Counted from the stretch's first letter, positions 1 to 8,977 are shown. The stretch is DNA of 64,000 bases from VXMO01 sp965205915 (GCA_965205915.1 OZ242191.1:1364001-1428000), one strand, 5' to 3'. Translations and numbers: made by a program. The notes: a model not told the origin generated them from the letters alone.

Positions 1-531
1 GCAACCCAGCAGCACGATATCGCAGCCATCCAGCGCAGCGCCGATGTCAGCCGGATTGTCAGGGGTTGAGCCATTCAACGAGGGGATGCGGCGCGTCTCT
101 CTGATGCCATCTCCCGCCAGCGTGATAGCCGAGCGCACGCTCTCTGATCGGCCAAACGTCGTCACAACCTCGGCTTCCACTAGGAGCGGCTGCCCCCGCT
201 TCGCAAGCGACGCAGGCGTATCCCCCAACAGCCGCCCCAGGCGCGCGACGCTCCGAGCCGCCGCCGCCATGCGATCCCCGGATCGCGCCTCCCGTGCCGT
301 CCGATAGGCGGACACGCCCACGTTCCGTATCGCCACGACCTCCGGCCTTGCCTCCGCAATCATGTGCGCGATTTCCCGCAAAGGCTCCGGTTCGCCGATA
401 TACATCTCCGTCAACGCCCGATGAAGCAGCTGAGCGCCACGCGTCGCGATGGTCGAAGCTGTCACGGATCGTTCCCCGCGCAGCGCCGCCGCCTCACGCG
501 TCAGCTCATCCCAGTCCATCGGCGCTCTCAT
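1..531 (-). CDS. eIF-2B/ribose-1,5-bisphosphate isomerase-like protein (partial)
   Basis: The minus strand reads open from an ATG at 531 to the window edge, giving 177 residues with the C-terminus missing. The ATG overlaps the panC stop codon (ATGA), so the two are probably translationally coupled. The visible part has a helical N-terminal region (MRAPMDWDELTREAAALRG), then strands and the segments VEAEVVTTFGRSESV and ALDGCDIVLLGC. This order resembles the eIF-2B alpha/beta/delta family, which in bacteria includes methylthioribose-1-phosphate and ribose-1,5-bisphosphate isomerases. In those enzymes the VLLGC position is usually V(G)AD, just before the catalytic region, which lies outside the window. 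The family call is by eye; the substrate cannot be assigned. Confidence 0.6.
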   Translation of the reverse strand, partial: MRAPMDWDELTREAAALRGERSVTASTIATRGAQLLHRALTEMYIGEPEPLREIAHMIAEARPEVVAIRNVGVSAYRTAREARSGDRMAAAARSVARLGRLLGDTPASLAKRGQPLLVEAEVVTTFGRSESVRSAITLAGDGIRETRRIPSLNGSTPDNPADIGAALDGCDIVLLGC

Positions 532-1403
532 ACGTTGCCTTTCTCGCTGTGTGAAAGGATGACGTTGTCCAAGAGCCGCGTCTTGCCGAAACGCACGGCC
601 GTGGATGCCATCGCCCCCTCCGCCGCATCGCCCTCAATCTCCGCTAGCGTGAGCGCATCGGCGACGGAAACATAGTCGATGGCGGCTACGAGCGACTCGG
701 CGGCCAGGGTGGATTCGATGGTCTCGCGCAATGCCCCGGCCCCTGTCTCACCGGAACGATACGACTCCATCGCCGCCGTCAACGCCCGATACACCACCGG
801 CGCGGCATTGCGCTCCTCAGGCGTCAGATACTTGTTACGGCTCGACATCGCAAGGCCGTCCGCCTCTCGCACCGTCGGCACGACGACGATCTCGCCGGGC
901 ACATTGAGATCGCGAACCATGCGCCGCACAACGGCAACCTGCTGCCCGTCCTTCTGGCCAAAATAAGATCGATCCGGCTGCACGATATTAAGTAGCTTGA
1001 GCACGACAGTCGCGACCCCCGTGAAATGGCCGGGCCTCGCCGCCCCCTCAAGCCGGTCAGCAATACCCCCGGGAACGACGTAGACGTCCTGTTCCGGCGG
1101 CGGGTACATCTCATCCGGCGAGGGATGAAAGACCAGGTCGCACCCCGCAGCATCCAACATCGCCAGGTCCCGCTCAAGGTCGCGCGGATAAGCAGAAAAA
1201 TCCTCGTTCGGAGAAAACTGCGCCGGATTCACAAAGATAGAAGCCGCGACGACCCCGTTCTCCTCCCGCGCCCGCCGCACAAGCGCGACATGCCCCTCAT
1301 GGAGATACCCCATAGTAGGCACAAACCCAAGCGACCCCGCGAGGCGGGATGCCTGTCGGATTTCACGAAACTCAGCGATGGTCGTAATCAACTGCGGCGG
1401 CAT
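528..1403 (-). CDS. panC: pantothenate synthetase PanC
   Basis: This 291-residue protein has the full signature set of pantoate-beta-alanine ligase, which condenses pantoate and beta-alanine with ATP to form pantothenate, the precursor of coenzyme A. Seen are the HIGH-like ATP motif PTMGYLHEGH (residues 29-38), FVNPAQF, GQKDGQQ (149-155, with the conserved YFGQKD) and the KMSKS-like AMSSRNKYL (185-193). Length is typical for the family (about 280 residues). The acidic C-terminal tail continues a few residues past the usual end. The stop overlaps the start of the eIF-2B-like gene. No panB or panD is in the window. Confidence 0.97.
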   Translation of the reverse strand: MPPQLITTIAEFREIRQASRLAGSLGFVPTMGYLHEGHVALVRRAREENGVVAASIFVNPAQFSPNEDFSAYPRDLERDLAMLDAAGCDLVFHPSPDEMYPPPEQDVYVVPGGIADRLEGAARPGHFTGVATVVLKLLNIVQPDRSYFGQKDGQQVAVVRRMVRDLNVPGEIVVVPTVREADGLAMSSRNKYLTPEERNAAPVVYRALTAAMESYRSGETGAGALRETIESTLAAESLVAAIDYVSVADALTLAEIEGDAAEGAMASTAVRFGKTRLLDNVILSHSEKGNV

Positions 1404-1498
1404 GGCGCGTATTCAACCCCCTAGGTGTCCCATTGATTGTAGGGGGTGGGAGAAGTTGACAGGGTGCCCATATCGATCAAAACTGGCGTTCCGAAACT

Positions 1499-2251
1499 GT
1501 GCATGGATGGGAAGAGATGAACAACAAAATCTACGCTTCACTAGCCGCAAGCGATACGGATCTTGCGGAGAAAATCCGCAGCGAACACCAAGGCTGGTTT
1601 AGGACAATTGAGACTGCCTTGGACCAAGTTATCCAGGGCCTGAACGACTTTTCAGAATTCAAGGGTTGGCCTGACGGGGAAATGGAGAGTGCACGATTGT
1701 TCTTGGCAACACGGACGTTCAGGAGCCTTCACATGGCCATCAGGGTGCTGGAGCGCGGTTACTATCAACAGGCTGCGAGCCTCATTCGCATAGCAATGGA
1801 AGAAATGCTGATTGCGGAAGACGTTGAGGTTTGCCCCAAGACCCTGGAACTCTTGCTCCACGGGGATCCGAATGACAAAGTTCGGCTGGGAAGGGACGAT
1901 CTCAGCTATGGTGCTATGTCAGCACGCATATCTCCCGAAGCCGCTGAGGCATGGAAGAGAACCTATGATGCTGTCAGCGTTTACGCAACACACCCCAGAA
2001 GCACCGGACTGCAAACTCTCGTCACGTGGGATGGCGAGAATTTGCCTCACTTGAGCCTTGACTCCGATTACGACAGACAGCAGTTGGCGGCCTGTATTGA
2101 GTTGGTAGCCAATGAATCAATGAATCTCATAAAGACAGTGGTGCAATTGCTGCACGATACGGGAAGCGACTGGAAAATTCGAGCATATCCGTGCTTTACA
2201 GCATTGGAAGAGTTGATTGACGAGACTCGGGGAATCTCAGATCCCCATTAG
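1499..2251 (+). CDS. hypothetical helical protein, DUF5677-like
   Basis: I do not firmly recognise this 250-residue protein. The open frame begins at a GTG (1499), but the ATG at 1517 (MNNKIYASL) is an equally good start. The region around residues 70-105 (RTFRSLHMAIRVLERGYYQQAASLIRIAMEE, read in pieces) has the spacing of a helical hairpin seen in DUF5677/AbiV-like HEPN-type proteins, where an Arg-rich helix is followed by G-x(4)-A-x-L-x-R. The gene stands alone, divergent from panC and convergent with the small antitoxin-like gene downstream. Codon use looks less GC-rich than panC, which fits acquisition. A role in stress or phage defence is possible but not shown. Confidence 0.55.
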   Translation: MHGWEEMNNKIYASLAASDTDLAEKIRSEHQGWFRTIETALDQVIQGLNDFSEFKGWPDGEMESARLFLATRTFRSLHMAIRVLERGYYQQAASLIRIAMEEMLIAEDVEVCPKTLELLLHGDPNDKVRLGRDDLSYGAMSARISPEAAEAWKRTYDAVSVYATHPRSTGLQTLVTWDGENLPHLSLDSDYDRQQLAACIELVANESMNLIKTVVQLLHDTGSDWKIRAYPCFTALEELIDETRGISDPH

Positions 2252-2317
2252 CAGAAATCACTTACAAGCGGAGAACTGCAGGCACAGAGCGACCAAGTTC
2301 AGACGCCGGCCGCTGCG

Positions 2318-2518
2318 CTAAAGGTCTTTCAGCGCCCCCCGCCGCTTCGCCTCCTGCGCCTGCGCCGCCAATGAGTCCAGCTTGCCATCGACAGAGTCTG
2401 TTTCGATTTGCCGATTCCACTCTGGCCAATCGTATTCGTAAAGCCATCGCCTCAGTTGCTGGTAGTCGTCCCTGGAAAGGCCGATGATCGCCTTCTGAAT
2501 CTCCGATACGGATGACAC
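2318..2518 (-). CDS. small antitoxin-like protein (addiction-module component type)
   Basis: A 66-residue acidic helical protein. It follows the layout of a widespread family of small chromosomal antitoxins: an N-terminal LSRDDYQQLRRWLYEYDW segment, a central W-x-R-Q-I-E-x-D, and a C-terminal GKLDSLAAQAQEAKRRG followed by a short tail. Members normally sit directly upstream of a RelE/ParE toxin. Here the downstream side (2252-2317) holds no toxin frame, so the gene looks like an orphan. A longer reading of the same region in another frame (2262-2525) has poor composition and was discarded. Confidence 0.6.
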   Translation of the reverse strand: MSSVSEIQKAIIGLSRDDYQQLRRWLYEYDWPEWNRQIETDSVDGKLDSLAAQAQEAKRRGALKDL

Positions 2519-2593
2519 CGGTCAAGTCTCCTCCTATAGGTCAGCCGTGTTGCCAGAATCGAGAAAGGCTCCGTGTTTGCTACCAGACCCCCA

Positions 2594-3325
2594 TCACCAC
2601 CCCGCAACAAAATCCAGCTCTAGCCGGATGTTGTCATCGATGCTGATTAGGAAGAAGAGCTCCGGCACTTCCATCTCGAATTCGCCGAACGTGAAGTTTG
2701 TCTCCGCCTTGCCGGTCACGCTGTTGCCGTTGAACGTCGCCGTCGCCTCCCACACCACGGGCCGCGTGACATCTCGCACGGTCAGATCGCCCTCGATGAT
2801 GAAGGTGGTCTCGCCGGATGTGGGCAGGGGCCACTCAAGCCTGCTGATGTCCGTCGCGACAAAGATGATCTCCGGATAGGTGTTCGTTTCAATTGCATTG
2901 TCACCAAGATAGTTATCGCGGCGCGGCTCGTCGCTGCGTAGGTTGGCCGCGTTCATGACGATGCGTGACCCGGACGCCACAATCTCGCCGTCGCGGGAGA
3001 ACGCGAACGTGCCGGTTACGTCCGAAGTCTCGCCGATGGCATCGTTGGGCAGGTCCACGTTGGCGAATTGCTCCTGCACCAGGTACCGCGCGACGGTTCC
3101 ATCCCCCAGCGTGATCGTGACGCCTGCGGAAGGAGCTATCGTTGTGGACTGCCCCCCCGTCGTGATAGTCAGCCCGCCCCCGCCATCTGATGATTCCACT
3201 TCAACAGTCGGCAATTCGACTGTCACGGTCCCCCCCTCGCACGCGGCGATGAGCGTTGTCAGGATGACAGCCGCCACTGCAATGAGGGGCAACATTCGGG
3301 TGAATCGCGCGCTGAATCTGGTCAT
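2594..3325 (-). CDS. YceI-family lipoprotein
   Basis: A 243-residue exported protein. The N-terminus has a positively charged start, a hydrophobic stretch (about residues 11-28) and a lipobox-like LIAAC, so it is probably a lipoprotein anchored to the outer face of the membrane. The rest follows the YceI lipocalin-like fold: F(A)NVDLPNDAIG, GTFAFSRDGEIVASGSRIVMN, an NYLGDNAIETNTYPEIIF segment and the closing DLTVRDVTRPVVWEATATF block that is diagnostic of YceI. The family binds isoprenoid-like lipids such as polyisoprenoids or ubiquinone; the ligand here is unknown. Between the lipobox and the domain is a Gly/Thr/Ser-rich linker of about 40 residues. Confidence 0.85.
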   Translation of the reverse strand: MTRFSARFTRMLPLIAVAAVILTTLIAACEGGTVTVELPTVEVESSDGGGGLTITTGGQSTTIAPSAGVTITLGDGTVARYLVQEQFANVDLPNDAIGETSDVTGTFAFSRDGEIVASGSRIVMNAANLRSDEPRRDNYLGDNAIETNTYPEIIFVATDISRLEWPLPTSGETTFIIEGDLTVRDVTRPVVWEATATFNGNSVTGKAETNFTFGEFEMEVPELFFLISIDDNIRLELDFVAGW

Positions 3326-3457
3326 TGGGCTACCTGCTTTGGATTGCTTCCCTGTTGTGCTACGCCTATCAGCATACGGACACGGAACGCCTCCCGCACG
3401 CGAGAAGTTAGGTGGAGACAGGGGATGCCCTTAGCTACGCGGTAGAATACAGAGACC

Positions 3458-4405
3458 ATGACCGTAGCCGAAACCATCACGCATCGCGATTTCCTGTCCA
3501 TGGCGGACCTGGCAGCCGTCGAGGTTCAGGCCGTCCTGGACGCCGCCATCGCCATCAGGACGGGCGAACTGCGCCCGGACGTGAGAGGGCGCAGCCTTGT
3601 CCTCTTGCTGGAAAAGCCGTCCCTCCGCACCCGCGTCAGCTTTGAATTGGGGATGCGTAAGATGGGCGGCCACAGCCTGAGCATGTTGCCGCAGGAAATC
3701 GGAATCGGAGGTCGTGAGCCGCCGGAAGATGTGGCCCGCGTTCTCAGCCGCTATGCGGACGTCATCGCCGCCCGCGTCAACGTCCACCAAACCCTCGTGG
3801 ACCTGGCCAACTCAGCCGATGTTCCCGTCATCAACGCCCTTTCAGACATCGAGCACCCCTGCCAGACCCTCGCCGATCTGCAGACCATCCGAGAGCACAA
3901 GGGCGGCTTGCAGGGTGTCACAGTAGCGTTCATTGGGGATGGCAACAACGTCGCCGCAAGCCTCGCCCTCGGCTGCGCGCTGGTCGGGGCAAAGTTCCGC
4001 ATCGCGTCACCGATCGGGTATGAGCTGCCGCGTGATATTGTCCGACAAGCCACTGCGCTTGCAGGCAACGGCGGAACGGGGCCGGAACTATTCATTGAAC
4101 CCCGTGATGCCGTCAACGGCGCGGACGTCGTCTACACGGATGTGTGGGCAAGCATGGGACAGGAGACGGAGAGAGAGCAGAGGTCACGGGACTTTCAGGG
4201 CCACCAAGTCTCGCCACAGCTAATGGAGCTTGCCCGCCCCGATGCCGTATTCATGCACGACCTCCCCGCCCACCGTGGCGAGGAAATCAGCGAGCAGATG
4301 ATCGAGCATCCCCGCTCCATCGTCTTTGACCAGGCCGAAAATCGAATGCACGCCCAGGCCGCGCTTATCGCGATGCTTCTCGGCGCAATACCATTCCCCT
4401 CATAG
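3458..4405 (+). CDS. argF: ornithine carbamoyltransferase ArgF
   Basis: This 315-residue enzyme transfers the carbamoyl group from carbamoyl phosphate to ornithine to form citrulline in arginine synthesis. Visible are the carbamoyl-phosphate motif SLRTR (55-59), HPCQ (133-136), and DVWASMGQE, whose SMG loop binds ornithine and separates OTC from aspartate carbamoyltransferase. The usual HCLP motif reads HDLPAHRGEE (267-276), an Asp in place of Cys. A TAGAAT hexamer at 3443-3448 lies only 10 bases before the ATG and no strong ribosome site is present, so a nearly leaderless transcript is possible. It heads a tight argF-der-plsY run, with 10 bases between argF and der. Confidence 0.95.
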   Translation: MTVAETITHRDFLSMADLAAVEVQAVLDAAIAIRTGELRPDVRGRSLVLLLEKPSLRTRVSFELGMRKMGGHSLSMLPQEIGIGGREPPEDVARVLSRYADVIAARVNVHQTLVDLANSADVPVINALSDIEHPCQTLADLQTIREHKGGLQGVTVAFIGDGNNVAASLALGCALVGAKFRIASPIGYELPRDIVRQATALAGNGGTGPELFIEPRDAVNGADVVYTDVWASMGQETEREQRSRDFQGHQVSPQLMELARPDAVFMHDLPAHRGEEISEQMIEHPRSIVFDQAENRMHAQAALIAMLLGAIPFPS

Positions 4406-4415
4406 GAAGAACCAC

Positions 4416-5789
4416 ATGACCGCACTTGTTGAAACACGCACCGGACTGCCAAGCGGCCTACCCGCGGTCGCCATCGTCGGGCGTCCAAACGTCGGCAAAT
4501 CGTCCCTCTTCAACCGCATGGTGGCCGAGCGTATCGCCATCGTCGCGGACGAGCCGGGCACGACCCGTGACCGCGTCACAGCCTACGTGACCCGTGATGA
4601 CCGCACCCTCGCCCTCATCGACACCGGCGGCCTGATCCTCGGCGAGGAGCAGGGCATGGTCGGCGCGATCCGTGAACAGGTGTCCGTCGCCCTTAGCGAA
4701 GCCGACGTGCTCGTCTTCGTCGTCGATGTAAACGCCGGGTTGCTGCCCGCCGATGAGGAAGTCGCGGACCTTCTGCGCCGTGTGTCCAAGCCCATCGTGT
4801 TGATCGCCAACAAGGCCGACAACATGCAGCGCGAGCGGCTCGCGGCGGAGTTCTACGAGATCGGCATGGGCGATCCCGTCATCGTCAGCGCCCAGCACGG
4901 CCGGGGTATGAATGAGCTGTGGGACAGCATCATGGCCGCGCTGCCGGAGCCCGAGGCCCCTCCGCCGATTCCCGAGGGCGCGATTCCCGTCGCCATCGTG
5001 GGCCGCCCGAACGTCGGCAAATCCTCGCTTCTCAATTCAATCCTCGGCCAGGAACGCGCCATGGTCCGCGATGAGCCCGGCACGACGCGTGACGCAGTCG
5101 ACACACTCTTTGAGTACGAGAACCGCAAGTACCTGCTGATTGATACGGCGGGTATGCGCCGTCGAGGCCACATTGAGCGCGGCGTGGAGCGATTCAGCGT
5201 CGCCCGCGCAATGCAGGCCATTGAGCGGGCGGACGTGGCAGTGCTCGTCGTGGACGCAACCGAATATCTGACGGCGCAGGACCTCCACGTCGCCGGCTTC
5301 GTCCAACAGGCCCACAAGGGCCTCGCGTTGGTCATCAACAAGTGGGACCTTGCGCAAGAGGATGAGATTGACCGCGCGGAGGTCGAACAGATTATCCGTG
5401 GTCGCCTAAAGTTCTTTCCCTCGATGCCGATCCTGTTCACCTCGGCGCTACGGGGCCGCGGCGTCCGCGCAGTGTTGGATGTAGTCGCGCAAATCCAGAT
5501 GGAGCGCATGACGCGTGTAACGACCGCTCAACTCAACCGCGCTCTCATCGATGCGCTTGCCGAGCATCCGCCCCCATCCTCCGGCCGCAGGCGACTGCAA
5601 ATCTACTACGCGACGCAAGCCGAGGTGAATCCGCCCACCTTCGTCTTCTTCGCCAACTATCCGACGCTGATCCACTTCTCCTACCGCCGCTACCTGGAGA
5701 ACGTGCTCAGACGTAAGTTCGGCTTTGAAGGCACGTCTATCCGCCTCATCTTCCGCGGTCGGGATCACAATAGAGACGAGCCGGACTAA
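4416..5789 (+). CDS. der: ribosome-assembly GTPase Der (EngA)
   Basis: Der is an essential GTPase that helps assemble the 50S ribosomal subunit. The protein has two tandem G domains, each with a GRPNVGKSS P-loop (about residues 22-30 and 198-206), DTGG and DTAG switch motifs, and NKAD/NKWD specificity loops, followed by the C-terminal KH-like domain ending in IRLIFRGRDHNR. The start at 4416 is chosen because AGGAAGA lies just upstream and the protein then has the family's normal length (457 residues). An upstream ATG at 4326 would lie within argF. The stop overlaps the plsY start by one base. Confidence 0.97.
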   Translation: MTALVETRTGLPSGLPAVAIVGRPNVGKSSLFNRMVAERIAIVADEPGTTRDRVTAYVTRDDRTLALIDTGGLILGEEQGMVGAIREQVSVALSEADVLVFVVDVNAGLLPADEEVADLLRRVSKPIVLIANKADNMQRERLAAEFYEIGMGDPVIVSAQHGRGMNELWDSIMAALPEPEAPPPIPEGAIPVAIVGRPNVGKSSLLNSILGQERAMVRDEPGTTRDAVDTLFEYENRKYLLIDTAGMRRRGHIERGVERFSVARAMQAIERADVAVLVVDATEYLTAQDLHVAGFVQQAHKGLALVINKWDLAQEDEIDRAEVEQIIRGRLKFFPSMPILFTSALRGRGVRAVLDVVAQIQMERMTRVTTAQLNRALIDALAEHPPPSSGRRRLQIYYATQAEVNPPTFVFFANYPTLIHFSYRRYLENVLRRKFGFEGTSIRLIFRGRDHNRDEPD

Positions 5790-6457
5790 TGGACTTCCTT
5801 GACGACATAACGCTGATAGGCATCGCGCTGACCATCGCCGCCGCTCTCGGCAGCTACCTGCTCGGCGCGGTGCCTGTCGGCCTCATCGTGGGCCGCGTGT
5901 TTGGCGGCGTCGATGTCCGGCAAACCGGGAGTGGACGCACCGGCGCGACCAACGTTCTCCGCGCACTTGGTTGGAAGGCGACGGTTCCCGTTGTCTTGTT
6001 TGATCTCCTCAAGGGCTCCGCGGCCGTGTTCGCCGGCGGATTTATCGCCGACACGCCCGGAGCAATCGTTAGCGCGATATCCGTTGTTCTAGGCCACAGT
6101 TGGTCAGTATTCATCGGATTCGGCGGAGGGCGCGGCGTGATTCCGGCCGGAGGCGCTGCGCTTGCCCTCGTCTGGCCCGCCGCAATCATCGGAACCCTTG
6201 TTGGCATCCTGATCATCGTCCTCACGCGCTACGTCTCGCTCGGCTCCCTGCTTGGCACCGTGACATGCGTGGGCATCATGGTCGCCTTTGCCGTTATAGG
6301 ACTGGCCCCGCCGTTCCTTGACGCCGTGCCCCTCATCGTCGCTCCCCTCGCCGTCGCGGGCGGCATCATGATCATCTACGCCCACCGAGACAACATCCGC
6401 CGACTGCTCAGCGGCACCGAACGCCGCTTCGGCCAACCCGCCGAACCAACCGCCTGA
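5789..6457 (+). CDS. plsY: glycerol-3-phosphate acyltransferase PlsY
   Basis: PlsY is the integral membrane enzyme that moves an acyl group from acyl-phosphate to glycerol-3-phosphate, the first step of phospholipid synthesis. The 222-residue protein has several hydrophobic segments. It carries the three family motifs in slightly altered form: GSGRTGATN (usually GSGNPGATN), GHSWSVFIGFGGGRGV (usually GHxFPVFLGFKGGKGV), and a third near the C-terminus with IIYAHRDNIRRLL. The start codon shares a base with the der stop, implying translational coupling. The next enzyme-related gene, gpsA (makes glycerol-3-phosphate), lies 1.4 kb downstream beyond fic. Confidence 0.93.
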   Translation: MDFLDDITLIGIALTIAAALGSYLLGAVPVGLIVGRVFGGVDVRQTGSGRTGATNVLRALGWKATVPVVLFDLLKGSAAVFAGGFIADTPGAIVSAISVVLGHSWSVFIGFGGGRGVIPAGGAALALVWPAAIIGTLVGILIIVLTRYVSLGSLLGTVTCVGIMVAFAVIGLAPPFLDAVPLIVAPLAVAGGIMIIYAHRDNIRRLLSGTERRFGQPAEPTA

Positions 6458-6482
6458 GATCATCCGTCTGGTGGACAACAGC

Positions 6483-6497
6483 GTGGACACTGTCCAC
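6483..6497. promoter_or_regulatory. palindrome GTGGACACTGTCCAC, possible operator
   Basis: A perfect 15-base palindrome (GTGGACA-C-TGTCCAC) lies between plsY and fic. A near copy occurs at 6561-6575 and a half site (GTGGACA) at 6471. The symmetric sites and their place upstream of a Fic protein with a C-terminal winged-helix domain suggest autoregulation; this is inference. Confidence 0.45.
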
Positions 6498-6560
6498 TGT
6501 TGTGTCCATTGACGTTATGCCACCAACGGCGTGAACACGTACAGCGTTGTGTAGACTGAT

Positions 6561-6575
6561 GTGGACACTGTCCGC
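6561..6575. promoter_or_regulatory. second copy of the fic-upstream palindrome
   Basis: GTGGACACTGTCCGC differs from the upstream palindrome at a single base. It lies 78 bases from the first site and about 50 bases before the proposed GTG start of fic. Confidence 0.4.
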
Positions 6576-6626
6576 GTCAATGTCCGTGTGTGCATTTGTC
6601 CGCGCGCCCATTTCAAGGAGCGTCCC

Positions 6627-7759
6627 GTGTTTCAATGGCGCATCAATTTCAACCTGGCAGTGCGGGACGCCCCGGACATCATCAGGATGACCGAGGCGGT
6701 TCACGTCATTGCCCGCGCATCGCCCGCATTCCGCTTACTCCGACGACACAGGAGCGGCTGCACCGGCTGAATATCGTGCGCGCCGTGCGGGGCACAACCG
6801 GTATTGAGGGAGTGGACCTAACAGACGAAGAGGTGGATGAGATCATATCCTCTCCGGAAGGCCTGCCTGTCCTACCCCGTGCGCGGGCTCGAGAAGAGAT
6901 GGAGGCGCGCGCCGCCCACAACCTGTTCATGCGTGTTGAGAACGTGCTCCAAGATGACATCAGCACGGAACTGACGGAAGCGCTCATCTGCGAGTTTCAC
7001 GAGATTCTGTCACGAGACATCGACTATCGCGGCAACACGCCCGGTGAATACCGAAAGCGCCAGGTCCACATGGATACGTACGAGCCACCCGAACATACGG
7101 AGCTCCCGGAACTCATGCCCCGGTTCATTGAGTGGTTGAACCGGGGGGCCGGCGCACAGATGGATCCCGTGGCGCGGGCTGTCGTCGCGCATTTCCTGTT
7201 GGTCAGTATTCACCCTTTCGGTGACGGGAACGGCCGACTTTCACGTGGCGTGGTGAGTTTTCTGTTGTACAAGGCAGGCGTCAACGTTCGCGGCTTCTAT
7301 TCCTTGTCGAACTACTACTATCGGGAGCGCGACGCATATATCGGCGCGCTAACCAACGTTCGGTTCCAATCAGACGCCGACGTGACGCCGTTCGTCCGAT
7401 TCGCATTGGATGGGCTGCGACAGGAGCTTGAAGACATCCACCAATACGTGATTGACGAAACGCGGTTGACCGCGTTCCATGAGTACGCGCGAGAGGTGTT
7501 AGCACCCGGGGGCGGACTTGGCCGACCGGCGGGTCTACGACGCCTCAACCTGATCCTTATCATCGGCCGCTCAGAGGCACAGATGACTGCCATTCAGCAA
7601 GGTCGTAGCGTCATAGCCGGCCTCTACCGCGGTGTCAGCAACAAGACGCTCTCCCGTGACATCAATGCCCTGCGCGACTTGAGGCTCGTCGTGTATGAGA
7701 ACGGCGTTATCCGTGCCAATATTGAGGTCATAGACCATTACACAGCCGGAAGACGTTAA
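6627..7759 (+). CDS. Fic-domain AMP-transferase-like protein with winged helix; apparent N-terminal frameshift
   Basis: The main frame holds the Fic active-site motif HPFGDGNGRLSR (consensus HxFx[DE]GNGRxxR) and an upstream TTGIEG that matches the inhibitory [ST]xxxE[GN] helix. It ends in a winged-helix-like tail (SNKTLSRDINALRDLRLV). Fic enzymes transfer AMP from ATP to target hydroxyls. The best start is a GTG at 6627 with AAGGAG six bases ahead, but it opens in another frame (VFQWRINFNLAVRDAPDII). That frame joins the main one only if 11 bases near 6717-6727 are removed; GCCCGC occurs at both 6711-6716 and 6722-6727. The gene is either broken or affected by a sequence error. An alternative intact open frame starts at 6590 but has an unlikely N-terminus. 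Confidence 0.85.
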
Positions 7760-7821
7760 TCCCCCCGCCCCCCTTCCCCAATGTGGGACAATTGCGGGAG
7801 CGAATTCAGGGGAGGTTTCGT

Positions 7822-8853
7822 GTGAGCGGGCAGACACGCAAGGCGGCGGTCATCGGCACGACGAGTTGGGGCACCACGCTTGCCCTCATCCTCGCGCGCG
7901 CCGGCGCAGATACCCTTCTGTGGGCGCGCACCGAAGAAACCGCGCAGCGTATGAATGACGCCGGCGAGAACCTCGACCGCCTCGTTGGCTTCCCGTTCCC
8001 CCCCAACCTCCGTGTCACACCGTATATGAGTCAGGCCGTCTCCGATGCGGACGTCATCATCATCTGCGTCCCCTCTCCAACGTTCCGGCAGAATCTTCAA
8101 CGGCTCAAAGAGGGCAACCCCTCGCCGGATGCCGCCATCGTCAGCGCAACAAAGGGCCTCGATCGCTCGGACGGCTCCCGCATGGGCGAAGTCTTCGCGC
8201 AGGAAATGGGGCAGGACGCCCTGCGTCAATACTGCGTCATCTCCGGCCCCAACCTGTCGCATGAGGTCGCCGCGGGACTCCCGTCCTCCGCGGTCGTTGC
8301 CTCCGCCACACAGGACATGGCGGAGCGAGCCCAGGCGGCGCTGACATCCACCGTCTTCCGCGTCTACACCAGCGCCGACGTTGTTGGAGTGGAGCTTGGC
8401 GGCTCCCTCAAAAACATCGTTGCCATCGGCGCCGGCATGATCGACGGCATGGAGTTTGGCGACAACGCCAAGGCCGCGTTCATTGCCCGCGCCATCGCCG
8501 AAATCACGAGACTTGGCCTCGCCGCGGGCGCGCACCCAATGACCTTCACCGGGCTGGCCGGCGTCGGCGACCTCGTTGCCACCTGCTATAGCCGCCTCTC
8601 CCGCAACAGGCGCGTCGGAGAACAACTGGGACGGGGGCGCGGCATCGCGCAGATCATCGAGGACTTGAACGAGGTGTGCGAAGGGTACAACACAACGCCC
8701 GCTGCAATCCGGCTCGCCGAGCGCCTAAACGTGGACACGCCCATCACACTCGAAACACACCGCGTCCTCCACGAGGGACTGAACCCCCGAGAGGCAATGC
8801 AATCGTTGATGGGCCGACCGGCGACCGCGGAATACCCCGGCGAGACCATGTAG
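7822..8853 (+). CDS. gpsA: glycerol-3-phosphate dehydrogenase [NAD(P)+] GpsA
   Basis: GpsA reduces dihydroxyacetone phosphate to sn-glycerol-3-phosphate, the substrate of PlsY. The 343-residue product begins with a Rossmann segment AAVIGTTSWGTTLALILA (a variant of GxGxWGTA), then VSATKGLD, SGPNLSHEVA, the catalytic-lysine region GGSLKNIVAIGAGMIDG, and the C-terminal GLAGVGDLVATCYSRLSRN typical of the family. The GTG at 7822 is chosen because GGGGAGG lies 5 bases upstream; extending to 7783 adds residues unlike any GpsA. The gene lies 62 bases after fic. Confidence 0.96.
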   Translation: MSGQTRKAAVIGTTSWGTTLALILARAGADTLLWARTEETAQRMNDAGENLDRLVGFPFPPNLRVTPYMSQAVSDADVIIICVPSPTFRQNLQRLKEGNPSPDAAIVSATKGLDRSDGSRMGEVFAQEMGQDALRQYCVISGPNLSHEVAAGLPSSAVVASATQDMAERAQAALTSTVFRVYTSADVVGVELGGSLKNIVAIGAGMIDGMEFGDNAKAAFIARAIAEITRLGLAAGAHPMTFTGLAGVGDLVATCYSRLSRNRRVGEQLGRGRGIAQIIEDLNEVCEGYNTTPAAIRLAERLNVDTPITLETHRVLHEGLNPREAMQSLMGRPATAEYPGETM

Positions 8854-8977
8854 ACGCCGGACTGGAACGCCATCGCAATTCATCCTGTACTATTAGAGGC
8901 AGTCAGATAGCGCGGCGCGTTTCCCGGAACCCTTCCCCACGCCACGTACGCAATAAACACGAAGACAGCGAACATCC

